The translations under genes were made by a program, and so were the position numbers. The notes below the pieces were generated by a model that searched no databases, had not been told where the DNA came from, and saw only the letters and a program-made list of their open reading frames with translations. Below, piece after piece: positions 24,046 to 34,063 of a DNA stretch of 64,000 nucleotides. Position 1 is the first letter of the stretch. Each line of letters starts with the position of its first letter. The DNA comes from Eutypa lata (Eukaryota; Ascomycota; Sordariomycetes; Xylariales; Diatrypaceae): the NCBI GenBank assembly GCA_022661535.1, contig JAKULF010000003.1, forward strand, positions 1,488,001-1,552,000, read 5' to 3'.

Positions 24046-24947
24046 TTAGACAGGCGACTCGAGCTTCTTGCGGGAGCGGCGTTCGTGCCTAATAATAAAC
24101 TTAAACTTGCTCGCCTCCTTGTATATGCCGAAGAAGGGGTGGAACGCAAAGCCAGCACAGCCTAGTTCTGTTAGCAGAGAGACATATATAAGGGGAGAGG
24201 ATGCACTGGCGACCTACCTGCCGCGGGCTTGAAGACGATGTTCGCAATCCCTTTGAAAAACCCCTTGAAGAAGCCTGCTACTCCTTCTTTCTTCGCACCT
24301 TTGTACGGCAACACCAGCCAATCCGTCAGGCCATTGAGGAGGCCGTACCATAGGCTCTGGAGATTGTGAAGTTAGCTTTTGCTATCTTGAGAGAGAGGTG
24401 TCGAGAATAGAATGTTTCTTACGTCAAGACTAGCCTTGCACGAGTTTGGGAACCCCGTGATGTTTGGCCAATCCCAAATGGTATCATCTCCGTAGAGGAC
24501 GGGGATGTACCAGAGGATCTTAGCGAGACCGTGGCCGAAGACGAAGGGAATCTTCAACGGGCCGGTGATGAGCAATCCGATACCGCGGGCCATGTCGGAC
24601 CACGCAGTCCAGAACGGGTGGCACTCTGCCTCATGTTCCTCCTCTTCTTCTTCTCCACCTCCTTGCCCTTCACCCCTATGATTACGCGCCGTCTCCCAAT
24701 ACGGCGGAGGCTCGTGAGCCGTCGCTGTCTGGGGTGTCGTCGCATCCAGTGCCGGTGTTGGCGCCGGCCGCCTTGATATCTCGCTCGCCGCGGCCGTGTT
24801 GTTGGTCGCGGTGTTCGTTGTGGCGTTGCCCATGGTGGAAGCAATCTCTTCTGTTCTAGCCTTGAATGTCAGGCGGTAATCCCGGTTATCCGTCGGTGCG
24901 GCGGGCTGCTGGGCGTTTGGTGTTGTTGCGGGAACTTCTGAAATCAT
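24046..24947 (-). CDS. Small VPS13/sterol-glucosyltransferase C-terminal-like protein
   Basis: Exons on the minus strand are 24947-24423, 24356-24218 and 24167-24046 (786 nt, 261 aa, in frame), all GT-AG. Residues 1 to about 105 are low-complexity (Thr, Ala, Pro, then a Glu run) and probably disordered. The rest shows DMARGIGLLITGPLKIPFVF, VLYGDD, LLNGLTDWLVLPYKGAKKEG, then VAGFFKGFFKGIANIVFKP. From memory this glycine-spaced pattern (PxKGAxKEGxxGxxKGxGKGxxxxVxKP) resembles repeats at the C-terminal ends of VPS13-type lipid-transfer proteins and fungal sterol glucosyltransferases. Here it stands alone, without a transferase or VPS13 body. The tail is basic (RHERRSRKK). A role at a membrane surface is an inference; no catalytic motif is visible. 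The resemblance needs a profile search. Confidence 0.7.
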
Positions 24948-27007
24948 GTTCTCTAGTTAATGCCTAGGTATGACTGGCTTGTCGGGTTTTATATGCTGAA
25001 TGTTCACTCATTTGATAGAGAGCAATGCAAATGCAGGTGTGAGAACTTTAATTATTATACGATAGAGACAGCCGTTATATATTGTGCCAATATAATCCCT
25101 AATATCGCCAAGATACGTGCTGCACTATGAATAGACTGATGGAGAAGCACTTGGAGCGGCCACGGAGGATGCGGTGGAGCCGAAGATCTGCGCAGGCACC
25201 GAGATAATCTCGTAGGTGATTGGTGGGGACGCAACGCCAGGCCGACTTCGATCGGCTGCTATGCTCCGACTTAGGCTTCGTTTGATCGGGAAACGCCGTT
25301 AGGTCAGATAATCTGCATGTAATTTGACGTGATCGAATAGTAGAAAGCTCGTGTTGTTCGGAGCTTGGAAATCGTGCTCATCAGGCAGCAACAATTGCAC
25401 ACCAACCCCTGCAACCCAACCTTCCTATAGAGAGGAGATAAGGGAAAGCAATACGGTCAAATGGAGATAATTATGCCAAAGCCGCAGATGCTGCGATATA
25501 TCGAGGCGGTGAAACGGTGTTGCATCTTCTAAGTTTCATACATATGTAGTCTGAGGCCAGCTGACACTACACATATGCATATGACACTCGTTCTGCTCGC
25601 TCCTACCCCTATCAGTGTCACATTCCTAACATTTTCTAGAGAGCAACATTTTAGCTACGGTTAAAGGGGGGGCCAATACCTGTTCATGCCTTATGTTGCT
25701 AAGTTTGACTATACAGGGTAATCGGCCTAGCGTATTAGCTATGGACTGCACTGGCTGTCGAAACATGTTTGTATTTTTGTAATTAGAAACGCGGTTTAGT
25801 AACGATTTGTGATTTGTTTAAATTCCACGCGATTACGAATCTACGTGGCTAGATATTACTAATACGAATCCCTAAGATCATAAATCTACAGTGATGTTTC
25901 CATATTAGTCACATAAAAGGACATCAGCTTTCTCCAAAATCCTAGTTGCCCTGATCGTCTAGAATTGGGATATAAGTTAGGAAGTCGGGTTAAAGTTTAG
26001 TTAGTGTTGATTTTTACTGAGTATCAATATTCAATCCACAACAGATCCGGATGAATGTCCAATAGATGGAAAGGTTAAACTAAATTTCACGGAATAGTAA
26101 CTATATCAGATTTCCAAGACATTTATCTGATATGAGTGGGAGATGGAAACCTTACCCACAAGGGCTATATCGCCGACTGGGTACTTTCTCGAATCCAAGA
26201 TATCCCTATTACTGCGGTAAAATATAGATATGCCGTCACCATTCAGTATGCTACACAACACCCCCCTTTGTTATGTGCGTATCGTACAAGTCTATACAAA
26301 GCTTTCTTTTATCTTTTAGAGCCAATAGACCTTATTATGTATTCTTATGGAATCAAATCTATGCCATATTGTTCCCTTAAGGAGGCATTTAGTAAATTGT
26401 TTCAATCTTTATAACGGGGGAATCTTGCTCTGAGTTGTGAATTATCTTAGTTACAGCTGTAAGGGGAACTTCCAGGGGCTTAGATAGAGCGTCGAGAACT
26501 ACTATGCAATGGGAAGTATATCACCAAACGATAGGTAGAGGCCCGATCACTTACCTTGTTATCTTGTAATATGGTATATAAAGCATGAGCTACTTGAAAC
26601 CACCTAATAAACTTGAAATATGTATAGCTGTTCGTTCGAATGGAAAGTTTCTAAAATGGCCTTTAAGAATATCTCTATTGCTTCGTAACAATGCTCTTGG
26701 ATCCATATATAGATATTATACTCCGTAAGTGTTGGCTGGCATGGTAGGAGTAGAAATATCCGGTGCTTCGTACATTAATAGTTATATTAATTGGGCACAG
26801 GCCAAGCTGGCTGTAATCAGCTGCCGGACAGCTGAGGCACGGGCCACACAAAGTCAACATTCCAACCCCCCCACATTACGCGGGGCGAAAGGTGGTAAAC
26901 AAACAGGTACGCTGTCGATTGTCTGCCGAAGAGCAATTCACCAAAACTAAATACCTACGTTACGCTTCCCTCTCATAACAATTTGCCCTCTATTCCAACG
27001 GTATACA
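24948..27007. other. Intergenic region, no gene seen
   Basis: About 2.1 kb of moderately AT-rich sequence. A frame at 26136-26414 (+) has no domain or codon pattern that convinces me. The interval holds the divergent promoters of the minus-strand VPS13-like gene and the plus-strand F-box gene. Confidence 0.5.
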
Positions 27008-28678
27008 ATGTCTTTTCCTACAGGGGCATTGCCTCTAACGTTCAATCGGGTGATGGAAGGTAGACCCATCGCTGCGACCTCCTCGAGATTACTCAATATC
27101 CCCGTGGAACTTCTCACAATCATAGTTGGCTACGTCGCTTTAGATAAGAGTGACCTAGCGTCCCTGGCTCGTGTTAATTCAGATTGTCGTCAACTGGCTC
27201 GATCATGCCAGTTTCATACACTCGTCCTTGACTTTAGCGCACGTGCAATCCAGATTCTTCCTCAACTTCAGAAAGAAGCCGTCCAGAGACTGAGGTCTCC
27301 CCAGGGCCTCACGCTTTCGCCATCATTGGGAGCTTGCGTGCGTACGTTACGGTCAGACTTGAGTGAATACTGGCCGCAAGTTGGCGCTCTCAAAGTAGAT
27401 GATGAGAAGGATGAGACAAAGCTCGACCAGTGGCGCGCCGCAGCTCGCCTCATAGCGGATTACATGAACGATCTCTACATGCCCACGGTGCTTCTAGTCA
27501 TCCCTACCCTTCCACACCTCGAGTCACTTGCTTTAGCGTCGTGCAACTTGGACGATGAATTGTTGGATTGCTTGACGATGTGTAGGCTCAAAGATCTCAA
27601 ACTCGAGGGGTCATTCATGAGAACTCCCAATATAAGAGCCAGAAGAAAACCCTGGCCTCTCCGTACTCTCGATGTAAACGCTAGCTGGGACTTTCAATTT
27701 TCCTACAAGCCACTTGGTGAATTGGATTCGTCTTCTTTTTGGCAAGCACTTCTGGAAATGTGCTGTTTGACCCTTCGTTACCTTAAACTAGAACTACGAA
27801 GTATGGACCATATTCCAGGTCTCGAACATATGAAGTTCCCTATATCCTTCAATGTTGGTTTTCCCAACCTAACGGTTCTCTCCATCGATGATTCGACTTT
27901 ATTAGATGCAACTACACTGCATACTCTCTTACAGTCGGATTTGAATTTCTTAAAAGTTAACTACGAGGACCCCGTGTCGAGGCAAGTTTTATCCGAGGTC
28001 GACCGGATTCCTACGCTTAAAACCCTTCTCTTGGGAGGGTGCAACCTGCCCCCTGCGGCATCCACGCATTTCATCGAAATAAATACCCAGCTTGTATCAT
28101 TTGCCGCTGAGGCTAGCCAACCAGATGCTTTCCTGAGACGCCTCATATATTCACTTATCGACCATGACAATCTCCGAACTCTTTCTTTAAAGTGGACAGA
28201 AAGTGAAATTCCCGACGAGTCCCTGGATGAACTTGCACTTCTTCCGCAAGTTGAGGTGCTTCACCTGAGCGCCGGTTCTAGCTCTGGGTACCCACACGAC
28301 TGGTTCGTGGACCATGACAAGCTGAACTCGCATCTCGGTCAGCTAGCCAACCTCAGGCGTTTACTCATAACGCGTGACACCTACCAACTACCGGCAGATG
28401 AGATTGACTTCGGTGAACCTGATAGGTACTACGATCACCGTGGCCCGAAACATGGAGAAAAATGGACGACACATGTGACCCAGATGCTCGAGCATGCTTC
28501 TGCGTATGTCCAGACGTTCCCTAAGCTAGAATTTATCTGCGTCGGCCAGGTTCTCTTCACCGTCCAAGTGGTTGCCGGTACTCGAAAGCCAGTAGTGACG
28601 GGTACAGCCTGGATAGGTGAAGGCGGATATGCTGTGCTCAGGAAAGAATTCGGCATTGATACCTGGTCCTTCAGATAA
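27008..28678 (+). CDS. F-box protein with LRR-like C-terminal region
   Basis: Probable SCF ubiquitin-ligase adaptor. It is a single exon of 556 aa. The F-box lies at about residues 27-72 (LLNIPVELLTIIVGYVALDK, then LASLARVNSDCRQLARSCQF). Repeated leucine-rich stretches follow, such as LPHLESLALASCNLDDELLD, FPNLTVLSIDDSTLLDATTL and LANLRRLLITRD. They look like irregular LRRs that would bind a substrate. The start ATG lies eight bases after a TACAATG context, with no earlier in-frame ATG nearby. The gene is followed, same strand, by another F-box gene about 690 bases downstream, but the two sequences are not close copies. Target unknown. Confidence 0.82.
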   Translation: MSFPTGALPLTFNRVMEGRPIAATSSRLLNIPVELLTIIVGYVALDKSDLASLARVNSDCRQLARSCQFHTLVLDFSARAIQILPQLQKEAVQRLRSPQGLTLSPSLGACVRTLRSDLSEYWPQVGALKVDDEKDETKLDQWRAAARLIADYMNDLYMPTVLLVIPTLPHLESLALASCNLDDELLDCLTMCRLKDLKLEGSFMRTPNIRARRKPWPLRTLDVNASWDFQFSYKPLGELDSSSFWQALLEMCCLTLRYLKLELRSMDHIPGLEHMKFPISFNVGFPNLTVLSIDDSTLLDATTLHTLLQSDLNFLKVNYEDPVSRQVLSEVDRIPTLKTLLLGGCNLPPAASTHFIEINTQLVSFAAEASQPDAFLRRLIYSLIDHDNLRTLSLKWTESEIPDESLDELALLPQVEVLHLSAGSSSGYPHDWFVDHDKLNSHLGQLANLRRLLITRDTYQLPADEIDFGEPDRYYDHRGPKHGEKWTTHVTQMLEHASAYVQTFPKLEFICVGQVLFTVQVVAGTRKPVVTGTAWIGEGGYAVLRKEFGIDTWSFR

Positions 28679-29367
28679 CTCCTTTGTGGATAATCGTTCG
28701 TGTCCAGGCATTGTATCGGTCAAAATTTGATTAGCTACTATGACTAAGATTTGCAAGGGCTAATTCCCCACCGTCAAGTAATGTCGAGCAACACCTCTCA
28801 GCAGGACGATTTCCATTAAACACCCTCTTTCGCAGCATTTGCGTTCAGCTATTTATAGCAATGATTTATTCTAGACGGGCAGGCTTGGGATTGGCTGTAG
28901 AAATTATTGCTCAATTATGTGTAATACAGCACTACAATTTATCTACATTATAGAGAGGCTTTTCTCAACATCAAAGTAAAGGAGCTTCTAATGGTTTTAG
29001 GCAAATCATAATGCGGATTCACGCACTAAGCACAATGCCTTTCTAAACTAAATCTGCAAGCACCTATTTGCGCCGCAATACCGTAACACCATTGTGATAC
29101 GTAGATTGTATTAGGTAAGCATTGGGGCGTTGCAGCCTTCAGCCATTAGTCATTTCATGATCTATAAATAAGTCTCCACGACTGTCCATATTTAAACAAC
29201 CCTAAATGTCACCTAGGCAGCTACTCCGCCTAATACTTTTAGGAATAACGAACCTCCTTCACGTTCTACTTGGCTAGATCCTTAGCAGGTGCCTTGCCTA
29301 CCCACCCCACGATATTGTGTAACACCTCCACTCGCAGATTCCAATTGATAGGACACCCTAACAAGGC
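28679..29367. other. Intergenic region between two F-box genes
   Basis: About 690 bases, AT-leaning, with no open frame worth calling. It presumably holds the terminator of one gene and the promoter of the next. Confidence 0.5.
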
Positions 29368-31018
29368 ATGTCTCGCCTAGAAAAGGTGTTCCCTGAAATT
29401 CTGGAAAGAATCCTTGGTCACCTAGACCTCAGCGCGATCAAGTCTCTCCGATGCACTTGCAAAGCCCTTGGAGGCCGATGCATCGGTCCGCGGTTCAAGA
29501 GTTTTGTTGAGAATCAAGAGACTGATCTGACTCTTCAGAGCCTGGACAACCTGTTCGATCTCGCATCCAGTCCAGTCATTAGCCAGCTTGTCAAACATGT
29601 AACCGTTACAGCTGTCGTATTCGACACTACCGAGTTGGAGTCCAAGCTGCAGACCGGCCGGAAGACAGTCACTGAGCGCAATGGACCCATAGTCTCGATG
29701 ACCATCATGAAATGCACCGAAGAAGAGCTCGCCGAGGCCCAAGCGGACCTCGACTGGCTTCGCGCTAATATTGATTTGCGCAAAAAAGAGGATCGTGTAT
29801 CTGTTACTGCATCACTTGTGAGAGTCTTGCGCCAATTCGGCAAGATTCACACCCTCCACGTAGAAGCTAGAGTGCTAAAGGGCAAGGACCAGAAATCCTG
29901 GCCTGGTGCAGCGTCAGAGTGGTCGCCCGTTTTCATCCGCGCCTCCGAGGTCTACCGCATCGCCATGTCCGCAGTAGCCCGCAGTAAGGCCAACCTCGAG
30001 TGCTTGGCGGTGTATCGGTTTATGCCGAACATGCCGAAATGCGGGGTGCCCTCGTTCGACATAACGGCTCACATGGAGACGCTCGAGTCTGAGGAGGGTT
30101 TCGCCGAAGCGGGCGCATCGATCAAGGACTTCGCGCTCCAGTTTGCCACGCGGACCGAAACCGATATGGCCAAGATACGCGCGGCTCGTGAACAGCTCCA
30201 GGGGGCAGACCGAGCCTTCCACGCGGCTATGGGCTCGAAGACTGGGCTGTACAAGGCGGGAGACGTGGAAGCCACCGCCGAGGAGAACTTCCCTGGGATT
30301 GCGCGGCTGCTGAAGCAGTTGCCGAACCGTAAGCAACTTTTGGAGTTATGTTTGCCCCTTTCTAGCGTGCTTCGAGAGGACGCTTCTTTGTCAGAACGAG
30401 TTCTCACTCCTAGAACATGACTTAGAGCTCCCGAATAATTGCTAGACCAACTAGGGAGAGAAATGGCTAACTCCGAATGTTGCAGTGGAAGCGCTTGATC
30501 TCCACCAACGGAATACACTGGGAGGATCAGCTCGTCGCTATGTCCGGATATTCACCATCATCGCGGAGGAAGTCTGTCTCCCTTCGCTCGAACGGTGCTG
30601 TATTCGAGGTCTGGACGTCACCGAGGCGTCCTTGCTCCGATTTCTTGGCAGCCACCCGAAGTTGAAGCATGTGGAATTTCGTGACGTGCACTTGAGTGAA
30701 GGCTCGTGGGAGCCCATACTGAAGCAATTAAGCCAGATGCCCTCGCTCGCGCGGTTGTGGCTCTCCAATCTGTTCGATGATGTCCACGACGTGCTGAATT
30801 TGTCTCCCGGGGGGTTATCAAAAGAGGAATTGACTGAGTGGCGACAGCGTCGTTGGGTGTATCCGTGCATGGGAGGCCCAAAGGTTCACTCTCGGCAGTT
30901 CACCCGCGAGGACATCCAGCAGGGGTTGAACTTCCCGAACCAAGATCTGGGGTATCAGTTGGGGTCTCCGTCATTCTTGTACTGGGTCAACAAGCGAAAA
31001 GAGGAATTTCAACTCTAG
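29368..31018 (+). CDS. F-box protein (two exons)
   Basis: Exons are 29368-30328 and 30486-31018 (1494 nt, 497 aa, in frame). The 157-nt GT-AG intron joins QLPN and LEALDLHQRN. The F-box is at the extreme N-terminus: VFPEILERILGHLDLSAIKS then LRCTCKALGG, a pattern seen in many fungal F-box proteins with helical middle domains. The rest is helical with a late leucine-rich part (LLRFLGSHPKLKHVEFRDVH, MPSLARLWLSNLF) that could bind substrate. The end YQLGSPSFLYWVNKRKEEF gives a plausible C-terminus. It is probably an SCF adaptor. The first exon's own frame would end at 30420, which would cut the LRR-like tail, so splicing is preferred. Confidence 0.8.
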
Positions 31019-32134
31019 GAGGGACATCTAGTCATCTTTCCTTTCATGTAGACAAGAGTCGCTACTAGATACCCGGTTTGCCAACTAATTCAGTCGTCGA
31101 TTCATGACAACTTGACAATACCTGGGATTAGTTTCAGAGAACGAACATTTAGGAATATCCTGCATATAGAGCAGATACTAGTATAGCAGACAAATGTCTA
31201 GGTCCGCCACCGGTACACCTCTTAATTTGAAGGCCAGTCTTTCTCCTTATTTTTCAGGAGTGATATTTTTACTCCTTTAGGATAGTATAGTGTAAGGAAG
31301 CAGCTCAAGGTAAAAATCTATTAGATAAGCAGCATTGGGCAGTTATAGATCATTCGCGTCGCGAAAAGACCGGCTTGTTATTAATCAATCAGGCTTCAGG
31401 CGAGGGAGAAGGGTTTCATCCGAAGAATATAGCGAAGGGATATACAGTACAAATGCTTACGTTATACTGTATTGGGTTGTTATGTGTGCCGGACTTCCCA
31501 CTCCTGTGTCCTCGGGACCGCGCCTGTGGCGCAAGACACCTGAACACCATCTAACACCAAGAAATGATTGGTGCGCATTACTCTATTATATGGAAACGAA
31601 GAGTGCGTACCCGAATGTATTCTAATATCGGATGCATTGCCTTCTGTTCAACTTCAGCGCCAATTTCGAGGCTGAAAGGCTTTTGAGTCCCGGGATGGGC
31701 TGTGCATACAGTGTGCCGGACTTTATGGAACTTTCAGACAAACAGCCCCCCGCATGTCCGAAAGGAGCCAGGCCACGTCCTCTCCAGCCAGCAGCAAGGT
31801 TCGCGTCTTCGCGCTTAGGACCAACTTTTCGGAGTCTAATTCTTTCCCAAGCACGGCACTGTCCGGTCTCTCACGGCCTCTCCAAGGCAGTCCGCCGTTT
31901 GCTCTTGGCTCAGACGACGAACAAGTAGAACTTGATATAAAGTTCTCTTTCCTCTGAAATGTTTGGTTGATGTACATCTTCATTCGATAGATATCAACCC
32001 AAAGCGAAACGAAACAAAGCTACTACTTGACGATACAGACGAAAAAAAAAGGCATCATCACACGATAGATCCAACTCTTATTACTACAGCTAGTCTATTC
32101 CCCAAGACCTCCGGCAGTTTCACTTTTTTTCAAG
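31019..32134. other. Intergenic region, promoter of the naphthol reductase
   Basis: About 1.1 kb. Frames at 31335-31625 and 31632-31928 read through without family resemblance and overlap minus-strand frames, so I do not call them. The last about 150 bases contain CT- and A-rich stretches typical of a fungal promoter and 5' UTR. Confidence 0.45.
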
Positions 32135-33316
32135 ATGCCTGGTATTACTTCTCAGACCGGTAGCAAGTACGATGCCATCCCGGGGCCTCTAGGTCTGGCG
32201 TCAGCTTCTCTTGAGGGCAAGGTCGCCCTTGTGACTGGTGCAGGTAAGTGAAGCTTCACTTCATAAAGTGTCCACTGAATTTATTTTGGGAGTTGGATGA
32301 TTCTACATTTGGCACGTGTTGAGGGACGGGCCCGAGGACTTGTTTCTTACGTTACACACGGGTAACCCCACCTGGACTCCGGAAAGGGGAAGGGGGGAGG
32401 GGAGTACCGAAAACTTTTAGGCCAATCAAGTCATTTCCTTTTTTTCTTTATTTGGTTCTTCATTTGGTAAAAACGGTACTTGAGTATGGACATTCTATAC
32501 TAACACCTGCGGGCGCAGGCCGCGGTATCGGGCGGGAAATGGCCCTCGAGCTCGGACGCCGCGGCGCGAAGGTGATCGTGAACTACGCGAACAGCTCGGA
32601 GTCGGCCGAGGAGGTGGTGCAGCAGATCAAGAAGGCGGGGTCGGACGCGGCGGCGGTCAAGGCCAACGTGTCGGACGTGGGCCAGATCAAGGCGCTGTTC
32701 GAGCGGGCGGCGGGGATCTTCGGCAAGCTGCACATCGTGTGCTCCAACAGCGGCGTGGTGTCGTTCGGGCACGTCAAGGACGTCACGCCCGAGGAGTTCG
32801 ACCGCGTCTTCGCCATCAACACGCGGGGCCAGTTCTTCGTCGCCCAGCAGGCCTACCTCCACCTCGAGGAAGGGGGCCGCCTCATCCTCATGGGCAGCAT
32901 CACCGGCCAGGCCAAGGGCGTCCCCAAGCACGCCGTCTACTCCGGCAGCAAGGGCACCATCGAGACCTTCGCCCGCTGCATGGCCGTCGACTTCGGCGAC
33001 AAGAAGATCACCGTCAACGTTATCGCCCCCGGCGGCATCAAGACCGATATGTACCATGCTGTGTGCCGCGAGTATATCCCCAACGGTGACAAGTTGGGCG
33101 ACGAGGGCGTTGATGAGGTAAGACAGCACATTGTTCGTTGTTTCTGGTCAAGTTTGAAGTATCTAACATCTATCAAAGTATGCTGCCACCTGGTCTCCTC
33201 TGGGGCGTGTCGGCCTCCCCATCGACATTGCTCGTGTCGTATGCTTCTTGGCATCAAACGATGGAGGTTGGGTAAATGGTAAGGTCATCGGCATTGATGG
33301 ACATGCGATGATGTAG
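32135..33316 (+). CDS. Tri/tetrahydroxynaphthalene reductase, DHN-melanin type (SDR)
   Basis: NADPH-dependent reductase of the naphthol-reductase group, which reduces 1,3,6,8-tetra- and/or 1,3,8-trihydroxynaphthalene in DHN-melanin synthesis. Exons are 32135-32243, 32519-33117 and 33179-33316 (846 nt, 281 aa, in frame). It shows TGAGRGIG for cofactor binding, the NYANSS segment, [15 protein letters not shown], the catalytic serine in [17 protein letters not shown] as the YxxxK motif, and [14 protein letters not shown]. The C-terminus is IGIDGHAMM. In Magnaporthe the trihydroxynaphthalene reductase ends in Met and the tetrahydroxynaphthalene reductase in Ile (recalled), so the final Met hints at trihydroxynaphthalene-type preference. 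Exon 2 has strong GC at third positions. No polyketide synthase or scytalone dehydratase lies in the window. Confidence 0.9.
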
Positions 33317-34063
33317 ATCTTTCGATGGTTGTTACGGTTCAAAATGTCACTATAGGTTACAAGTTTAGATAACTACGTGTTTACGATGGAAATGCGACTC
33401 CTAAATAATAACGTTTCGCTTGGCGATGTTTGTGGATGGCCTCCTGATGCAGTGTTGAAAATCTTGAAAATTTGTTATTAAGGGGGAAAACATCTAGTAG
33501 CGAAAGTACAGATTTAAATGAATAGTTCCTATAATGTATTAAGGGTAGAGACTCGGAGAAAACATGAATGGGCAATATGGTTCTTTAACTGACTATTATA
33601 TAAATACGTCTAAAAGCTCCTAGGCTGTGTAGTGCTGGTAATCAATGCTTCGTAGGCTTGGTATTGGAACCAGGGAATGCTGTTAAGTAAATAAGAAATT
33701 AGGATTAGTTAGTTTTGTTCAGGACATCACATTTGCAAAAAGTCTTCAGGAGTTCTTAGATAGACTACGTCACTATCAAACATCAGTGGATGGCTTGGAA
33801 CATTCTGAATATATGAATATATGAATATGCGTATTACCTGTCCCTTTAAGCGCTGTAAAGTATAAGCTCCGAGGATTATTGATTTATTAGTGCTTTGACT
33901 TAGTAGTGCAACTTTGTGATGTAAAGTTGTGTTGTGTTGATCGCTGTTGGGTAATCTGTAATACTAAGGCTGTATCGCTAAGATTTAGCGCGCTCTCCGC
34001 ATAAACACGATGGCCTCTTCTATGAGGTATGTAGTTTTACTGCTCCTCGAATCCTATACTTCA
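33317..34063. other. Convergent intergenic region
   Basis: About 750 bases between two convergent genes (naphthol reductase and DUF1308-like). No gene is visible; a frame at 33381-33575 (-) has no domain. Confidence 0.5.

Noticed and set aside
31335..31983. Frames upstream of the naphthol reductase
   Set aside because: No motif, no splice logic, and overlapping frames on both strands.
32500..33129. 209-aa minus-strand frame
   Set aside because: Shadow caused by the GC-rich third positions of the reductase exon.
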